This document shows positions 35,533 to 44,605 of a DNA stretch of 49,368 nt, one piece after another (position 1 is the stretch's first letter; each line of letters starts with the position of its first letter). Both the position numbers and the translations under genes were made by a program. This DNA comes from Planctomycetota bacterium (lineage in GTDB: Bacteria > Planctomycetota > Planctomycetia > Isosphaerales > Isosphaeraceae), in contig JAJYWB010000043.1 in NCBI GenBank assembly GCA_021791715.1, forward strand, positions 1 through 49,368. Reading direction: 5' to 3'. The notes below the pieces were generated by a model. That model ran no database searches, was not told the DNA's origin, and was given only the letters and a program-made list of their open reading frames with translations.

Positions 35533-35641
35533 CGACCCGGCCCGTTTGAACGGAACGATATCCAACAAAGGTTAAATCCGACGTTACCTTAACCTAAGAT
35601 CAGAAATCAAGCGAAACTCGACCGATTCGGTCATTCAAATG

Positions 35642-36982
35642 TCATCTTATGCGGAGGCGTCGATCAAACGCGAGCACGGTCGCGAGAGCGATCAACGAGC
35701 CGAGCGCCGGGCCTTCGAGGGCTTGCAACCGTTCGAGCCGTGTCGGATCGCGAACGTCGGTGGAATATGTTTCTACGATAAAAGAAGACCTGACGTCTTC
35801 GATCCACGCCTTTAAAGGTTTGATCCATTTTACTCGTTCGCGTTCGATCCGATCGAGATGCTCGAGCGCGATCCGGCCGCGTCTCGCGATCATCTCTCGA
35901 GAGATCCGCGTCGATCCGGAAGAGGGGGCGAGAAGCTCGCCTTGCGATCGCTTGATAATATCCGTTATTTTCTTGATATGTATACCCAGGCGTTCGTAAT
36001 CGTCGGCGTCGACCGCTCCACACGCGATATCGGCCTCGACGCGTTCCTTATCGCTCCGCTTCAGCTCATATTCGGCTCGATTCCATTGATTCAGCGACTC
36101 CTGAAGCAAAACCGAATTCTTGGGCTCGGTTCGACGCGCCCGCTCATACGATCTCCGCGCCCGAATCGACTCGGCGATCTTATCGAGATCGCGGTTGTAC
36201 GATCTTTCGGGATACAATCGTTTAATCATATTGGCTTTCTTATCGAACAAATCGCGACGAAAGTTTTCGAGCGTGATTTCCCGGTTCGTTCGGTCGACGA
36301 TCGCCTCTCGACGTTCGCGGTTCAAACCGGCGCGTCGATCGTCGCTCTCGATTTTTTTGACGATCGTCGAAATCGCCCGGGCGTATTCGCGCGCGATCGC
36401 GCCGATGGCGAGTCGAGAATTATGATATATATCGATTCGCTTATTAAATCCGAACTCGTTCGGAATTTTTGAAGTACCAGGATTACTTGAATGAAAATGA
36501 TAATACCATCCGATTATGTACTGGGCTTCTCGTGCACGCGGCGACTTCAAATGAACTCTGGTCGAGAACCGATCGACGACGGGATCGAAACGAAGGTTTC
36601 GGTGAATCGTCTCGGCTGGATCGGCGAGACTCAAAAGCCAGGGAGCGTATCGGAAAATTTCCGAGTCATTCGAAAGAAACGCTTGAATGCGCTCCGTTTC
36701 GATCGACCGATGAATGTATTCCGCGATTGCTTGATCTTGAATCCGCTTTTCCTCGTCGGTCGTCGCGATATGTTCGAACAAAAACCGGATCTCTCCCGTC
36801 GCTTCGCTGTAATGCAAAACATGCTCATAATAGAACCAAAGCATGCCGGTAGTAACGACGAGCCAAACCGAAACGAAGACGACGAGCCCGATCGGCGAGC
36901 GCCGTCGCGTGATTTTCAAGATGCGTCGATCGGGTTCGCGAGCGATTACCGACGCGTCGATTCGAGTCGAATGCGACCTCAT
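35642..36982 (-). CDS. Unrecognised membrane protein with coiled-coil domain
   Basis: A 446-residue protein I cannot assign. A basic N-terminus precedes one membrane segment (about 31-51, IGLVVFVSVWLVVTTGMLWFYY); a second hydrophobic stretch lies at the C-terminus (LGSLIALATVLAF). Between them is a long, highly charged, mostly helical region rich in Arg, Glu and Ile with coiled-coil character and many arginine pairs. It is richer in Ile and Tyr than its neighbours. It sits between the respiratory operon and PSD1 on the same strand, separated from ccoP by a strong hairpin, so it is probably a separate unit. Confidence 0.7.
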   Translation of the reverse strand: MRSHSTRIDASVIAREPDRRILKITRRRSPIGLVVFVSVWLVVTTGMLWFYYEHVLHYSEATGEIRFLFEHIATTDEEKRIQDQAIAEYIHRSIETERIQAFLSNDSEIFRYAPWLLSLADPAETIHRNLRFDPVVDRFSTRVHLKSPRAREAQYIIGWYYHFHSSNPGTSKIPNEFGFNKRIDIYHNSRLAIGAIAREYARAISTIVKKIESDDRRAGLNRERREAIVDRTNREITLENFRRDLFDKKANMIKRLYPERSYNRDLDKIAESIRARRSYERARRTEPKNSVLLQESLNQWNRAEYELKRSDKERVEADIACGAVDADDYERLGIHIKKITDIIKRSQGELLAPSSGSTRISREMIARRGRIALEHLDRIERERVKWIKPLKAWIEDVRSSFIVETYSTDVRDPTRLERLQALEGPALGSLIALATVLAFDRRLRIR

Positions 36983-37038
36983 CTTCGGCCTCCGCGGGCG
37001 ATCCGAAACTCGTCCGATAAAACCGAGTTTACACCGCG

Positions 37039-37066
37039 GGATCGATCGTTCGCAAACGATCGATCC
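37039..37066 (-). terminator. Strong hairpin after ccoP, possible terminator
   Basis: GGATCGATCGTT, loop CGCA, AACGATCGATCC form a perfect 12-base stem, 31 bases beyond the ccoP stop. It ends the eleven-gene operon, but no T-run follows on the minus strand, so termination or RNA protection are both possible. Confidence 0.5.
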
Positions 37067-37096
37067 AAACGATCGAATCGAAAAACCAATGTTTTT

Positions 37097-37978
37097 TCAC
37101 TTTTTCTCGGGTTCACCCCCCGCTTTCTTGGCTTCAGCGGATTTCGGCGCGGCGGATTCAGCCGTTTTGGCTTTGGCGTCGCCGCTCGCCTTGGCTTTCG
37201 AATCGCCTCCCGACCCTTCTTTCGAATCGCCTTTCGCTTTGGCTTTGGCGTCGCCGCTCGCTTTCGTTTTGTCATCCCCTTTGGGCGCCTCGGCGGCGGG
37301 TTTGGCGTCTTCCTTGGTGATCGCGGTCAGTTCCTCGGCGGTCCACGGATTCGATCGCAATTTCTCGGCCTCGCGCGCCGCGGCGATCGTCGCGGCGTCG
37401 ATCGCGTCGGCCTTGTTTCCCCATTCTTGTCGGATGTAGGTGAGCACCGCGGCGATCTGATCGTCCTTCAACTTGGCGCCGAACGCGGGCATGTTGCCGT
37501 TGAACGATTCGCCCTCCACCTTGATATTTCCCTGAAGCCCGTTGAGCAAAATTCGGGCGATCCGCGCGGGCGATCCCTGAACCCATTCCGATCCCGCAAG
37601 CGGCGGATATTGCCCGGGAGTCCCCTTACCCGTCGCCTGATGACACGACACGCACCCCTGCCCCGTGAACAGCTTTTTGCCGAGCGCCACGGGATCGACC
37701 GGCGCCGCGGGTTTGGTCGACCCATAAAGCATCGAAGGCTTGTATTCATCATAAATATCGGAACGAAAATCGCCGCTATACTTCTGCAAATAAAAACCGC
37801 CCCAGAAGATCAGCGCGCCGAAGACCGCCGCGAGCCAGGGAGGAATCGGTTCGTAACCGTCGCGCGGGTCGCGTCGCTCGCGAAGAATCGGAGCGTGCAA
37901 ACCCTGAACGTCGTAGCGTTCATGCGCCTCGGTTTGATCGTCGTGCTCGCTCGTACGCGCGGGTCGGGGTTCGCTCAT
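37097..37978 (-). CDS. ccoP: cbb3-type oxidase cytochrome c subunit III (CcoP-like), single haem
   Basis: A 293-residue cytochrome c. The N-terminal part (YDVQGLHAPILRERRDPRDG then PWLAAVFGALIFWGGFYLQKY) matches the membrane-anchored N-terminus of CcoP/FixP. Only one haem site is present, CVSCH at 109-113, with GNMPAFG as methionine ligand segment; typical CcoP has two. The last 75-80 residues are low-complexity Lys/Ala/Ser/Gly/Asp with repeated SGDAKAKA-like words. The start overlaps the ccoO stop (ATGA). It passes electrons from the quinol-oxidising complex to the CcoN core. The gene ends the operon. Confidence 0.9.
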   Translation of the reverse strand: MSEPRPARTSEHDDQTEAHERYDVQGLHAPILRERRDPRDGYEPIPPWLAAVFGALIFWGGFYLQKYSGDFRSDIYDEYKPSMLYGSTKPAAPVDPVALGKKLFTGQGCVSCHQATGKGTPGQYPPLAGSEWVQGSPARIARILLNGLQGNIKVEGESFNGNMPAFGAKLKDDQIAAVLTYIRQEWGNKADAIDAATIAAAREAEKLRSNPWTAEELTAITKEDAKPAAEAPKGDDKTKASGDAKAKAKGDSKEGSGGDSKAKASGDAKAKTAESAAPKSAEAKKAGGEPEKK

Positions 37979-38592
37979 GGCGTTTCCGCCTCCTTCAACG
38001 GGGTCGTGTGATCGAGCGCCTGTAAATACGCGACGAGCGCGAGCGCCTCGTCCGTCGGAACAATCTCATAGCCCGACTCGGGCTTCCATTCCTCGGGAAG
38101 TTCGAGAGCGAGCCTCGAACGCTCTCCCGTGATCTTCCGTTTTTCATATAAATACCGAAAAGAAGGCATCACCGATCCAGGAGAGGTGATTCTGGGATTG
38201 TACAAATGAAGATGATGCCACTTCGAACTCGGCTGCCGCGCGCCGATGTTCGCGAGATCGGGCCCCGTCCGATTCGTTCCCATCAAGTGCGGACGATCGT
38301 ACATATAATCTCGCGCGACGGTCCTTCGCGGTCCCCACCCCCGTTCGATGTCGGCGCCGAAACCCTCGGGGCGAATTTGCTGCGTGTGACAGTAAACGCA
38401 GCCCCCGGCGATATAAACGCCTCGCCCCCGAGCCGCGAGCCCGCCCAGAGGCTTGGGATACGCGTCGGTCGATCCCTCGATCGCCGCGGGCTCGATGTTC
38501 CCAAGCTGCACATACGGCAAGAACACGAGCCCCAGCCACGCCGACGCGAACGTCAGCATCACTCCCACAAAAATCGTCGCGGCGTGATTCAT
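37975..38592 (-). CDS. ccoO: cbb3-type oxidase cytochrome c subunit II (CcoO)
   Basis: A 205-residue mono-haem membrane-anchored cytochrome c. One N-terminal membrane segment (ATIFVGVMLTFASAWLGLVF) precedes the haem site CVYCH at 65-69, followed by TQQIRPEGFGADIERGWG, the family's TGPDLANIG and HLHLYNPRITSPGSVMPSF with the methionine ligand. All CcoO hallmarks are kept. The ATG at 38592 overlaps the ccoN stop by four bases and is preferred to an upstream codon at 38613. It lies between ccoN and ccoP in the respiratory operon. Confidence 0.95.
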   Translation of the reverse strand: MNHAATIFVGVMLTFASAWLGLVFLPYVQLGNIEPAAIEGSTDAYPKPLGGLAARGRGVYIAGGCVYCHTQQIRPEGFGADIERGWGPRRTVARDYMYDRPHLMGTNRTGPDLANIGARQPSSKWHHLHLYNPRITSPGSVMPSFRYLYEKRKITGERSRLALELPEEWKPESGYEIVPTDEALALVAYLQALDHTTPLKEAETP

Positions 38593-40163
38593 GACGCGGG
38601 CGTCTCCTCCCACGCCGGCGGCGACGCGATCAACCGCGCGTATTCGCGCGGATCGTCGAGCAACGTCGGCTCATACCTTCGTTTGCCTAAATGAAGCATG
38701 TTCATCGTAAAAAGCGCCGCGAACGCGACGTGCCCCGTCGTCATCAAAACCCCCGCCAAACTCCGCGACCAAAGATAAGGTATCATCATCTTCACAATAT
38801 CAAGAAAGGGAACCTTGGGATCGTTCATCGCCGCTCCCTGCAAAACCCCTCCCCACGTGAGCCCGATCCAGTAGATCGCCATGCCCCCCGCCGTACCCCA
38901 AAAATGAACGCGAATCAATCGAGCCGAGGCCCACTCCCAACGCGTCAATCGAGGCATGATGTAATAAAGAGCGCCGAACATCGTCATCGTGAAGAACGAG
39001 TAAACGCCTAAATGCGCGTGCGCGATCGTGTAATGCGTGAAATGCGTCACCTCGTTCCAATCGCGCAACGATTGAAACGACCCCTGCACGCTCACCGCGG
39101 TGTAGCTCATCGCGCCGAAGACGATGAACCGCAGCGTCGGGCTGTACTTGAGAATCGCGAACCGCCCCACCATCGTGAAATGGTGATTGATCGCGACCGT
39201 CCCCACCGGAATCAACATCATCATGCTCGCGACGATCGACACCGTGACGAGCCACGCGGGCACCGGCCCGCCGATTAAATGATGCGCCCCCGCCCAATTG
39301 TAAAAGAGAGCGAGCGACCAAAACCCGACGATGCTGAGATAATAACTGTGCACCGGCCTGCCGAGAACCTTCGGAATCAAATAATAAATCGTCGCCAAAC
39401 CGATCGGCGTGAGCCAAAGCCCCAAAACGTTGTGCGCGAACCACCAATTCACCGAAGCCTGGGGCGATCCCGCCATCGGCCGATACACCATCAAAAGCTC
39501 GACGACCGTATAAAGCCAAGGAAACCAGAAGATCGCGCCGAAAATATACCATTGCGAAACATATACATGCGCCTCGCCGCGATCGTGGAACGTCGTCGCG
39601 ACCGAAAGAGCGACGATTGAAAACGCGAGCACAAGTAACGGCGGAACATACGGCGGAAACTCGATCCACTCGATCGAGGTCCCCTCGCCGCGAAGGATCC
39701 CGATCGTTCCCCACAACACCGCGACGTTCCAGACGACCGCGGCCGCGACCAGGAGCCTGGGAAATCGAAGCTCGGCCTTGGCGAGTCGCGCCGTAAGCCA
39801 AAGAATCACGCCGATCCCCGTCGGCGAAGCCCAGCCGTAAATCATCGTGTTGAGATGCGCCGGCCTCACCCTGCCGAAAGTCAGCCACGAAGCTCCGTCG
39901 AGAAATTCGGGAGTGTGCAGCTTGATCGATGCGAGCAACGCCAAAATCGAACCCGCGAGCAACCAGAACGCCCCGCCCGTGAAAAAAGTGAGAACAGGCA
40001 CGCGCGTGGATTCGTCGACGCGAAAGCGACGCCGAGCGGCGCGCTCGGGGTCGATCGGCCGCTCGACCGACCCGCCTCGATCAGACGCGCGTCCGATCGC
40101 TTTCCCGCCGCGGGGGGCGGGCGAAGCGGGAGACGAACTCTTTTCTCGCCGCGTATCGCTCAT
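38589..40163 (-). CDS. ccoN: cbb3-type cytochrome c oxidase subunit I (CcoN)
   Basis: The catalytic subunit that reduces oxygen at a haem b3/copper centre and pumps protons. The 524-residue product has an unusual hydrophilic N-terminal extension of about 50 residues rich in Arg/Ser, followed by about 12 membrane segments. Haem and copper ligands are visible in AHLNTMIYGW, WWFAHNVLGLWLTPIG, FYNWAGAHHLIGGPVP (copper HH pair), INHHFTMVG and HYTIAHAHLGVYSF. The ATG at 40163 overlaps the ccoS stop (ATGA) and is chosen over a frame beginning at 40304. It is coupled to ccoO downstream. Confidence 0.96.
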   Translation of the reverse strand: MSDTRREKSSSPASPAPRGGKAIGRASDRGGSVERPIDPERAARRRFRVDESTRVPVLTFFTGGAFWLLAGSILALLASIKLHTPEFLDGASWLTFGRVRPAHLNTMIYGWASPTGIGVILWLTARLAKAELRFPRLLVAAAVVWNVAVLWGTIGILRGEGTSIEWIEFPPYVPPLLVLAFSIVALSVATTFHDRGEAHVYVSQWYIFGAIFWFPWLYTVVELLMVYRPMAGSPQASVNWWFAHNVLGLWLTPIGLATIYYLIPKVLGRPVHSYYLSIVGFWSLALFYNWAGAHHLIGGPVPAWLVTVSIVASMMMLIPVGTVAINHHFTMVGRFAILKYSPTLRFIVFGAMSYTAVSVQGSFQSLRDWNEVTHFTHYTIAHAHLGVYSFFTMTMFGALYYIMPRLTRWEWASARLIRVHFWGTAGGMAIYWIGLTWGGVLQGAAMNDPKVPFLDIVKMMIPYLWSRSLAGVLMTTGHVAFAALFTMNMLHLGKRRYEPTLLDDPREYARLIASPPAWEETPAS

Positions 40164-40375
40164 GATCGTTTCGTCGCGCCTCCCGCGGGTTTCGGTTTTT
40201 GTCCAGGGAACGAATCGGTCACTCGACCGATCGGCTCGTCGGCGTCGAAGATCGAGGTCGCGCCCCGTTGAAAATTCTCGAGCTGGCCTTTGCGCATCGC
40301 CCACGCGAGCGCCACGACCGCCGAACCGCCGAAAAGCAAGGCCGAAGCCGCGAAGACGATATAATTGAGAGTCAT
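40160..40375 (-). CDS. ccoS: cbb3 oxidase maturation protein CcoS
   Basis: A 71-residue protein with one N-terminal membrane segment (NYIVFAASALLFGGSAVVALAWAM) followed by RKGQLENFQ and SIFDADEP, the short pattern typical of CcoS. CcoS is needed for cofactor insertion into CcoN. It normally sits beside the copper ATPase gene ccoI; here ccoG, ccoH and ccoI are all missing from the window, and ccoS instead lies directly before ccoN with an ATGA overlap. Identification rests on the short pattern and the context. Confidence 0.82.
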   Translation of the reverse strand: MTLNYIVFAASALLFGGSAVVALAWAMRKGQLENFQRGATSIFDADEPIGRVTDSFPGQKPKPAGGATKRS

Positions 40376-40743
40376 GGCTTGTTCACGCTTTCATTTTTTT
40401 TCGCTTGATCGCTTTCGGCCGAGCTCGACCTCGAGGCCGATTCGGCGTAAAGCGACATCGCGCGATCGATCGGAATTCGAACGATTTGTTTCTTGGCGTC
40501 GACGAGACGATACGTCGAAAGAACCTCGTCCTCGCTCGCTCGCAGCTCTTTAAGCCGTTCGGCGGGGGGCTTCTCCTCGATCGGCTTGTTCCGTTCCTCC
40601 GCGGTCAGCGCGTACATCAAAAGCGCGAGTCCGACGAACAACAACAGGCTCACCGCCACGCCGAGAAGCGTCGCGATCGGCCAGGGCTTGGGAGGTCGAT
40701 CAAATTCGTCTTCAATCGCGGGTTCGACCGTTTTCGTAAGCAT
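40372..40743 (-). CDS. Small single-span membrane protein of the respiratory operon
   Basis: A 123-residue protein with a cytoplasmic-looking N-terminus, one membrane segment (about 22-46, IATLLGVAVSLLLFVGLALLMYAL) and a soluble C-terminal part rich in charged residues (PAERLKELRASEDEVLSTYRLV ... VRIPIDRAMSLYA). It has no haem or metal motif. The IPIDRAM segment resembles a short conserved stretch seen in small proteins of other alternative complex III and cbb3 loci, but I cannot name it. It lies 21 bases after actF and overlaps ccoS by four bases, so it may link or help assemble the two complexes. Confidence 0.8.
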   Translation of the reverse strand: MLTKTVEPAIEDEFDRPPKPWPIATLLGVAVSLLLFVGLALLMYALTAEERNKPIEEKPPAERLKELRASEDEVLSTYRLVDAKKQIVRIPIDRAMSLYAESASRSSSAESDQAKKNESVNKP

Positions 40744-40764
40744 CTACAGACACCTCTCATTCTC

Positions 40765-41952
40765 TTATGTGTTCTTGAAAGCGATCGATTCGGCGAGCGC
40801 GGGATCCCCCTGGGGCGTGAGCGGCGAGCGTTCGCAACCGCGACAAACGAGCGCGACCAAACCCGCGCCGAGCGCGACCGCGGTCGATACGTCGAGCCAG
40901 GAGATCGCCGGCGCGACGGGAGTGAGGTTCGGCATCACCATCCAATACAAATCCAGATAATGAAACGCGAGCAGCCACACCGCGACCCCAGCCATCGTCG
41001 CGGGGCTTCGCTTCGTCGTCCGCGGCGTCAAGACGAAAAACGGAATCACAAAATGGCCGAATATCAACAAGTAATTCCAGCCGTTCCAGCCGGGAACGCG
41101 CCGGTTCAGATACCACGCGGTCTCCTCGGGCAAATTCGCGTACCAGATCAGAAAATACTGAGAGAAAGCGACATAAGCCCAGAAGATCACGAAGCCGAAC
41201 GTCAGCTTGCCGAGATCATGAAGATGTTCTTTTGTAACCGAATCTCGCAAATATCCAGCCGCCTGAAGCGCCAGGATCAAAAGCGTGAGAGCCGCGAGCG
41301 CCGCCAGAATCGATTGAATCCAAAAGTACACGCCGAAGATCGTTGAATACCAGTGATAATCGAGCGACATCAACCAATCGAACGCCGCGATCGTCGTCGT
41401 GATCCCCAGCAAAACGAGCCCCGGAGGGCTGATCGCACGCATCCGACGCGTGAGATCGGGGTTCTTCGTCCGGTCCTGCTCGATCGAAAGCCGCGCCAAA
41501 AGCTCGGCCAGGATCGCCCACGATCCCAGACAAACGAGCGCCGCGATCAAAAATCGAGGCGTGTTCAACCACCCGCGCTTGAGCTCGAGCACGCGATCGA
41601 CCGTCGAGCTCGGCCGCGCCCACGCGTACAACCTGGGAATCAGAAAAATGATCGGCGCGAACGAAAGCACCGCCCAACGGAGCGTCCGCGCCGTGTTCTC
41701 AAGCAGCCTTCGCACCACGACCGACCAAACCGCGCTCGAAGCGTGATGCGCCATCACCCAAAAAAGCGCGCCGAGCGCGATCGAAGTCGCGAAAGTGTAC
41801 GCAACCAAATATGAGAACGCGAACCGATCCGGATCGAACGCGCCCCCCGCGAGCGAAGCCGCGGCCGCGAGAACCGCGATCACGGTCGCGATCCGCGTCG
41901 CCTTCGGTCCCGTCGTCTCGGCCGCTCGATTCCCCGATCCAAGATCGCTCAT
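40765..41952 (-). CDS. actF: Alternative complex III quinol-binding subunit ActF
   Basis: A 395-residue integral membrane protein with about ten hydrophobic segments, homologous in layout to ActC/NrfD-type subunits and forming the second large membrane subunit of alternative complex III. Recognisable parts are FSYLVAYTFATSIALGALFWVM, FAPIIFLIPRLYAWA, FLIAALVCLGSW, FDWLMSLDYHWYSTIFGVYFW, and GFVIFWAYVAFSQYFLIWYANLPEE, all typical of ActF. It has no haem-binding motif. The ATG at 41952 overlaps the actE stop by four bases; the longer frame from 42045 is rejected. Confidence 0.94.
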   Translation of the reverse strand: MSDLGSGNRAAETTGPKATRIATVIAVLAAAASLAGGAFDPDRFAFSYLVAYTFATSIALGALFWVMAHHASSAVWSVVVRRLLENTARTLRWAVLSFAPIIFLIPRLYAWARPSSTVDRVLELKRGWLNTPRFLIAALVCLGSWAILAELLARLSIEQDRTKNPDLTRRMRAISPPGLVLLGITTTIAAFDWLMSLDYHWYSTIFGVYFWIQSILAALAALTLLILALQAAGYLRDSVTKEHLHDLGKLTFGFVIFWAYVAFSQYFLIWYANLPEETAWYLNRRVPGWNGWNYLLIFGHFVIPFFVLTPRTTKRSPATMAGVAVWLLAFHYLDLYWMVMPNLTPVAPAISWLDVSTAVALGAGLVALVCRGCERSPLTPQGDPALAESIAFKNT

Positions 41953-42605
41953 GGCTTCACCTCGCCCCGTCGCTCTTCGGGAACGTCGGCCAATGTCGCG
42001 TTTTGGCTCAACTGCAACGCACGCACGTACGCGACGATCGCCCACCGATCCGCGGGCTTAATTTGATATTGATAAGGAGACATCAAACCTTTGCCGTTCG
42101 TGATCACATGAAAAATCTCGCCGTCGGTGATCTTCCGCAAACGGTCGTCGTGATAGCTCGGCACGCCGACGAGCCCGTACTGCGTGACGATCCCCTTGCC
42201 GTCGCCGACGCGACCGTGGCACGGCGAGCAATTGATGTTGAACCGCTCCCGGCCTCGCTTCAGAACCTTCAGGTCGATCTCGATCGGCGCCTTGGCGATA
42301 AAATCTTTTCCCGATTTGCCGCGATAAAATCGATCGTCGAGCTGAGCGAAATCGGGGTCGAGCCGGGGCCGACCCGAATCCGAAAAATAATCGTTCCCGC
42401 CGAAAGCGATCGTCCCCGGGGGAGGCGTGCGCATCGTCCTGCCGTCGCCGAAAAAAACGCTCTCGGACTGCGGATTATACCTCGGCTGAAAATCCATATC
42501 AGGGACGAGCATAAGAGGTCGGTTTTCGTTCACACGACCACGAAAGCCGAGCACGCCGACCGTCGCGAGCGTAAGTAATAAAAAGGTGATAATCACGGGA
42601 CGCAT
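41949..42605 (-). CDS. actE: Alternative complex III mono-haem cytochrome c subunit ActE
   Basis: A 218-residue cytochrome c with an N-terminal hydrophobic anchor (VIITFLLLTLATVGVLGF). The segment LMLVPDMDFQPRYNPQ before the domain is characteristic of ActE, and the haem site is CSPCH at 126-130, with GLMSPYQYQI supplying the methionine ligand. It is a periplasmic electron exit point of alternative complex III. The ATG lies three bases beyond the actD stop, and the stop overlaps actF. Confidence 0.95.
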   Translation of the reverse strand: MRPVIITFLLLTLATVGVLGFRGRVNENRPLMLVPDMDFQPRYNPQSESVFFGDGRTMRTPPPGTIAFGGNDYFSDSGRPRLDPDFAQLDDRFYRGKSGKDFIAKAPIEIDLKVLKRGRERFNINCSPCHGRVGDGKGIVTQYGLVGVPSYHDDRLRKITDGEIFHVITNGKGLMSPYQYQIKPADRWAIVAYVRALQLSQNATLADVPEERRGEVKP

Positions 42606-42608
42606 CGA

Positions 42609-43175
42609 TCAACCCTCCACCAAAGCGACTTCGCGACCGCCCAAACTCATAAGCAACTCGACGGTCCCCACTCGATCGAAACGGGGATCGGCGGCCTCGA
42701 CCGAAAGAAAGAACGAGTCGTTCGTAACCCGGGTGAACGATTCGTGCCTTACAAGCGGATGATAAAGCCGGGGAAGCCCGTTCCACGCGAGCATGCCGAA
42801 CACCGCGGCGAACGCCGAAAGCAGAATCGTCAATTCAAAACAGACGGGCGCCCACGCTTCAATGCTGTTATAAGGTTTACCAGCAATGATCAATCGATAA
42901 TCGATCGCGCTCGTATACCACTGAAGCAAATAGCCCGAAACGCAACCCGTCGCTCCCGCGATCAGCACGACCCACGGCAATCGCGATCGTCTCATCCCCA
43001 TCGCCTCGTCGATCCCGTGGATCGGAAACGGCGAGTGCGCGTCGAACCGCTCGTAACCCGCTTTTCGCACCCCCTCCGCCGCCTTGAGCAAAGCCCCGGG
43101 ATCGTCGAACCGAGCGACCGCGCCGAACAACTCGAACTCGTCGCGATGAAACACGGGCTCGTCGCGCCGACTCAT
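42609..43175 (-). CDS. actD: Alternative complex III membrane subunit ActD (DUF3341)
   Basis: A 188-residue protein of the DUF3341 family. The N-terminal soluble part ([44 protein letters not shown]) is the family signature, and two membrane segments follow ([21 protein letters not shown] and [20 protein letters not shown]). It carries no cofactor. In the complex it packs against ActC and ActF. Both ends are coupled within the operon: ATGA with actC and three bases from actE. Confidence 0.95.
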   Translation of the reverse strand: MSRRDEPVFHRDEFELFGAVARFDDPGALLKAAEGVRKAGYERFDAHSPFPIHGIDEAMGMRRSRLPWVVLIAGATGCVSGYLLQWYTSAIDYRLIIAGKPYNSIEAWAPVCFELTILLSAFAAVFGMLAWNGLPRLYHPLVRHESFTRVTNDSFFLSVEAADPRFDRVGTVELLMSLGGREVALVEG

Positions 43176-44605
43176 GATCGTCCCCCTTTCGATTCGCCCC
43201 GCCGACCCCCGGTCGAACGCTCGTCGACGACGTGCGCTTGCGCGTGCGGATGAGGATGCGCAAGCGGCGATATCCCCTTCACCTCGCTCATCGCGATCAT
43301 CGGTAAAAATCGCAAGAACAACAAAAACATCGTGAGGAACAGGCCGAAGCTCCCCAAAAGCTGCAACATATCAACCCATGTTGGAATGAAAACGCCCCAG
43401 CTCGAGGGCAAAAAGTCGCGATGCAGGCTGGAAACGATGATCACGAATCGTTCAAACCACATGCCGATATTCACAAAGATCGATACTGTGAAGATCAGCC
43501 AGGGTCGAATTCGGTACGAGCTTTTCCAGAGGATCTGCGGAATGAACACGTTGCAAACGACGGTGAGCCAGTACGCCCAGCCGTAGAAGCCGAACGCTCG
43601 ATTCGCCGCGCCGTAGCGTTCGAATTCGCTCCCGCTGTACCACGACGTGAACGCCTCGACGCCGTACGCGTAGCCGACGATCAGGCTCGTCGTCAGCAAG
43701 ATTTTACACATGCTGTTTAGATGATGATCGGTGATCACCGATTTCAGGCCGAACAGCTCTCGGGCCGGGACGAGGAGCGTGATCACCATCGCGAACCCCG
43801 AGAAGATCGCCCCCGCGACGAAATAAGGGGGGAAGATCGTCGAATGCCAGCCAGGCAGGTTCGCCATCGCGAAATCCATACTGACGATCGAGTGCACGCT
43901 GAGAACGAGCGGAGTCGCGAGCCCGGCGAGGATCATGTACGCCATTTCGTAGTGCCGCCAGTGTCTCGCCGAGCCCCTCCAGCCGAGCGCGAAGATCCCG
44001 AAAAGCCATTGCTTGATCGGCGTCGTCGCGCGGTCGCGAAGCGTCGCCAGGTCTGGAATCATCCCGGTATACCAGAAGAGTAACGACACCGTGCCGTACG
44101 TGCTCACCGCCGCGAAATCCCAGAACAACGGACTGCGAAAATTCGGCCAGATCGCGTTCGCATTGGGAACAGGGATCAAAAACCAAAACAGCCAAGCGCG
44201 ACCAAGATGTATTAAAGGGAACATCCCCGCGCACATCACCGCGATTAATGTCATCGCCTCCGCCGATCGGTTGATCGCGGTCCGCCAGTGCTGGCGAAAC
44301 AAAAACAAAACCGCCGAAATCAAGGTCCCCGCGTGACCGATGCCGATCCAGAAAACAAAGTTGGTGATGTCGAAAGCCCAACCGACGGGCTGATTGAGCC
44401 CCCAAACGCCCACCCCCGTGGCGATCAAATACGTGATCATCGCCCCGCAAATCAACAGCATCGTGAACGCGACGCCGAACGCGGGCCACCACCACGCGGG
44501 CGTTTTCGATTCGACGATTCCCGACACGATCTCGGTCAGCGCCGCGAAATCGTGCTCCTCGGCGACGGGAGGAGAACCCGATACGGACGTCGTTTTGGCG
44601 CTCAT
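43172..44605 (-). CDS. actC: Alternative complex III NrfD/PsrC-like quinol-oxidising subunit ActC
   Basis: A 477-residue membrane protein with ten predicted membrane segments of the NrfD/PsrC type, which hold the quinol site on the periplasmic side. Family segments include [62 protein letters not shown] and [11 protein letters not shown]. The C-terminal tail is polar with several histidines ([10 protein letters not shown]), a possible metal-sticky end. Start ATG 44605 overlaps the actB stop and its stop overlaps actD. Confidence 0.96.
   Translation of the reverse strand: MSAKTTSVSGSPPVAEEHDFAALTEIVSGIVESKTPAWWWPAFGVAFTMLLICGAMITYLIATGVGVWGLNQPVGWAFDITNFVFWIGIGHAGTLISAVLFLFRQHWRTAINRSAEAMTLIAVMCAGMFPLIHLGRAWLFWFLIPVPNANAIWPNFRSPLFWDFAAVSTYGTVSLLFWYTGMIPDLATLRDRATTPIKQWLFGIFALGWRGSARHWRHYEMAYMILAGLATPLVLSVHSIVSMDFAMANLPGWHSTIFPPYFVAGAIFSGFAMVITLLVPARELFGLKSVITDHHLNSMCKILLTTSLIVGYAYGVEAFTSWYSGSEFERYGAANRAFGFYGWAYWLTVVCNVFIPQILWKSSYRIRPWLIFTVSIFVNIGMWFERFVIIVSSLHRDFLPSSWGVFIPTWVDMLQLLGSFGLFLTMFLLFLRFLPMIAMSEVKGISPLAHPHPHAQAHVVDERSTGGRRGESKGGRS

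Noticed and set aside
36491..38011. 506-codon plus-strand frame
   Set aside because: Runs antisense across ccoP and the unassigned membrane protein gene and mirrors the repeats of the ccoP tail.
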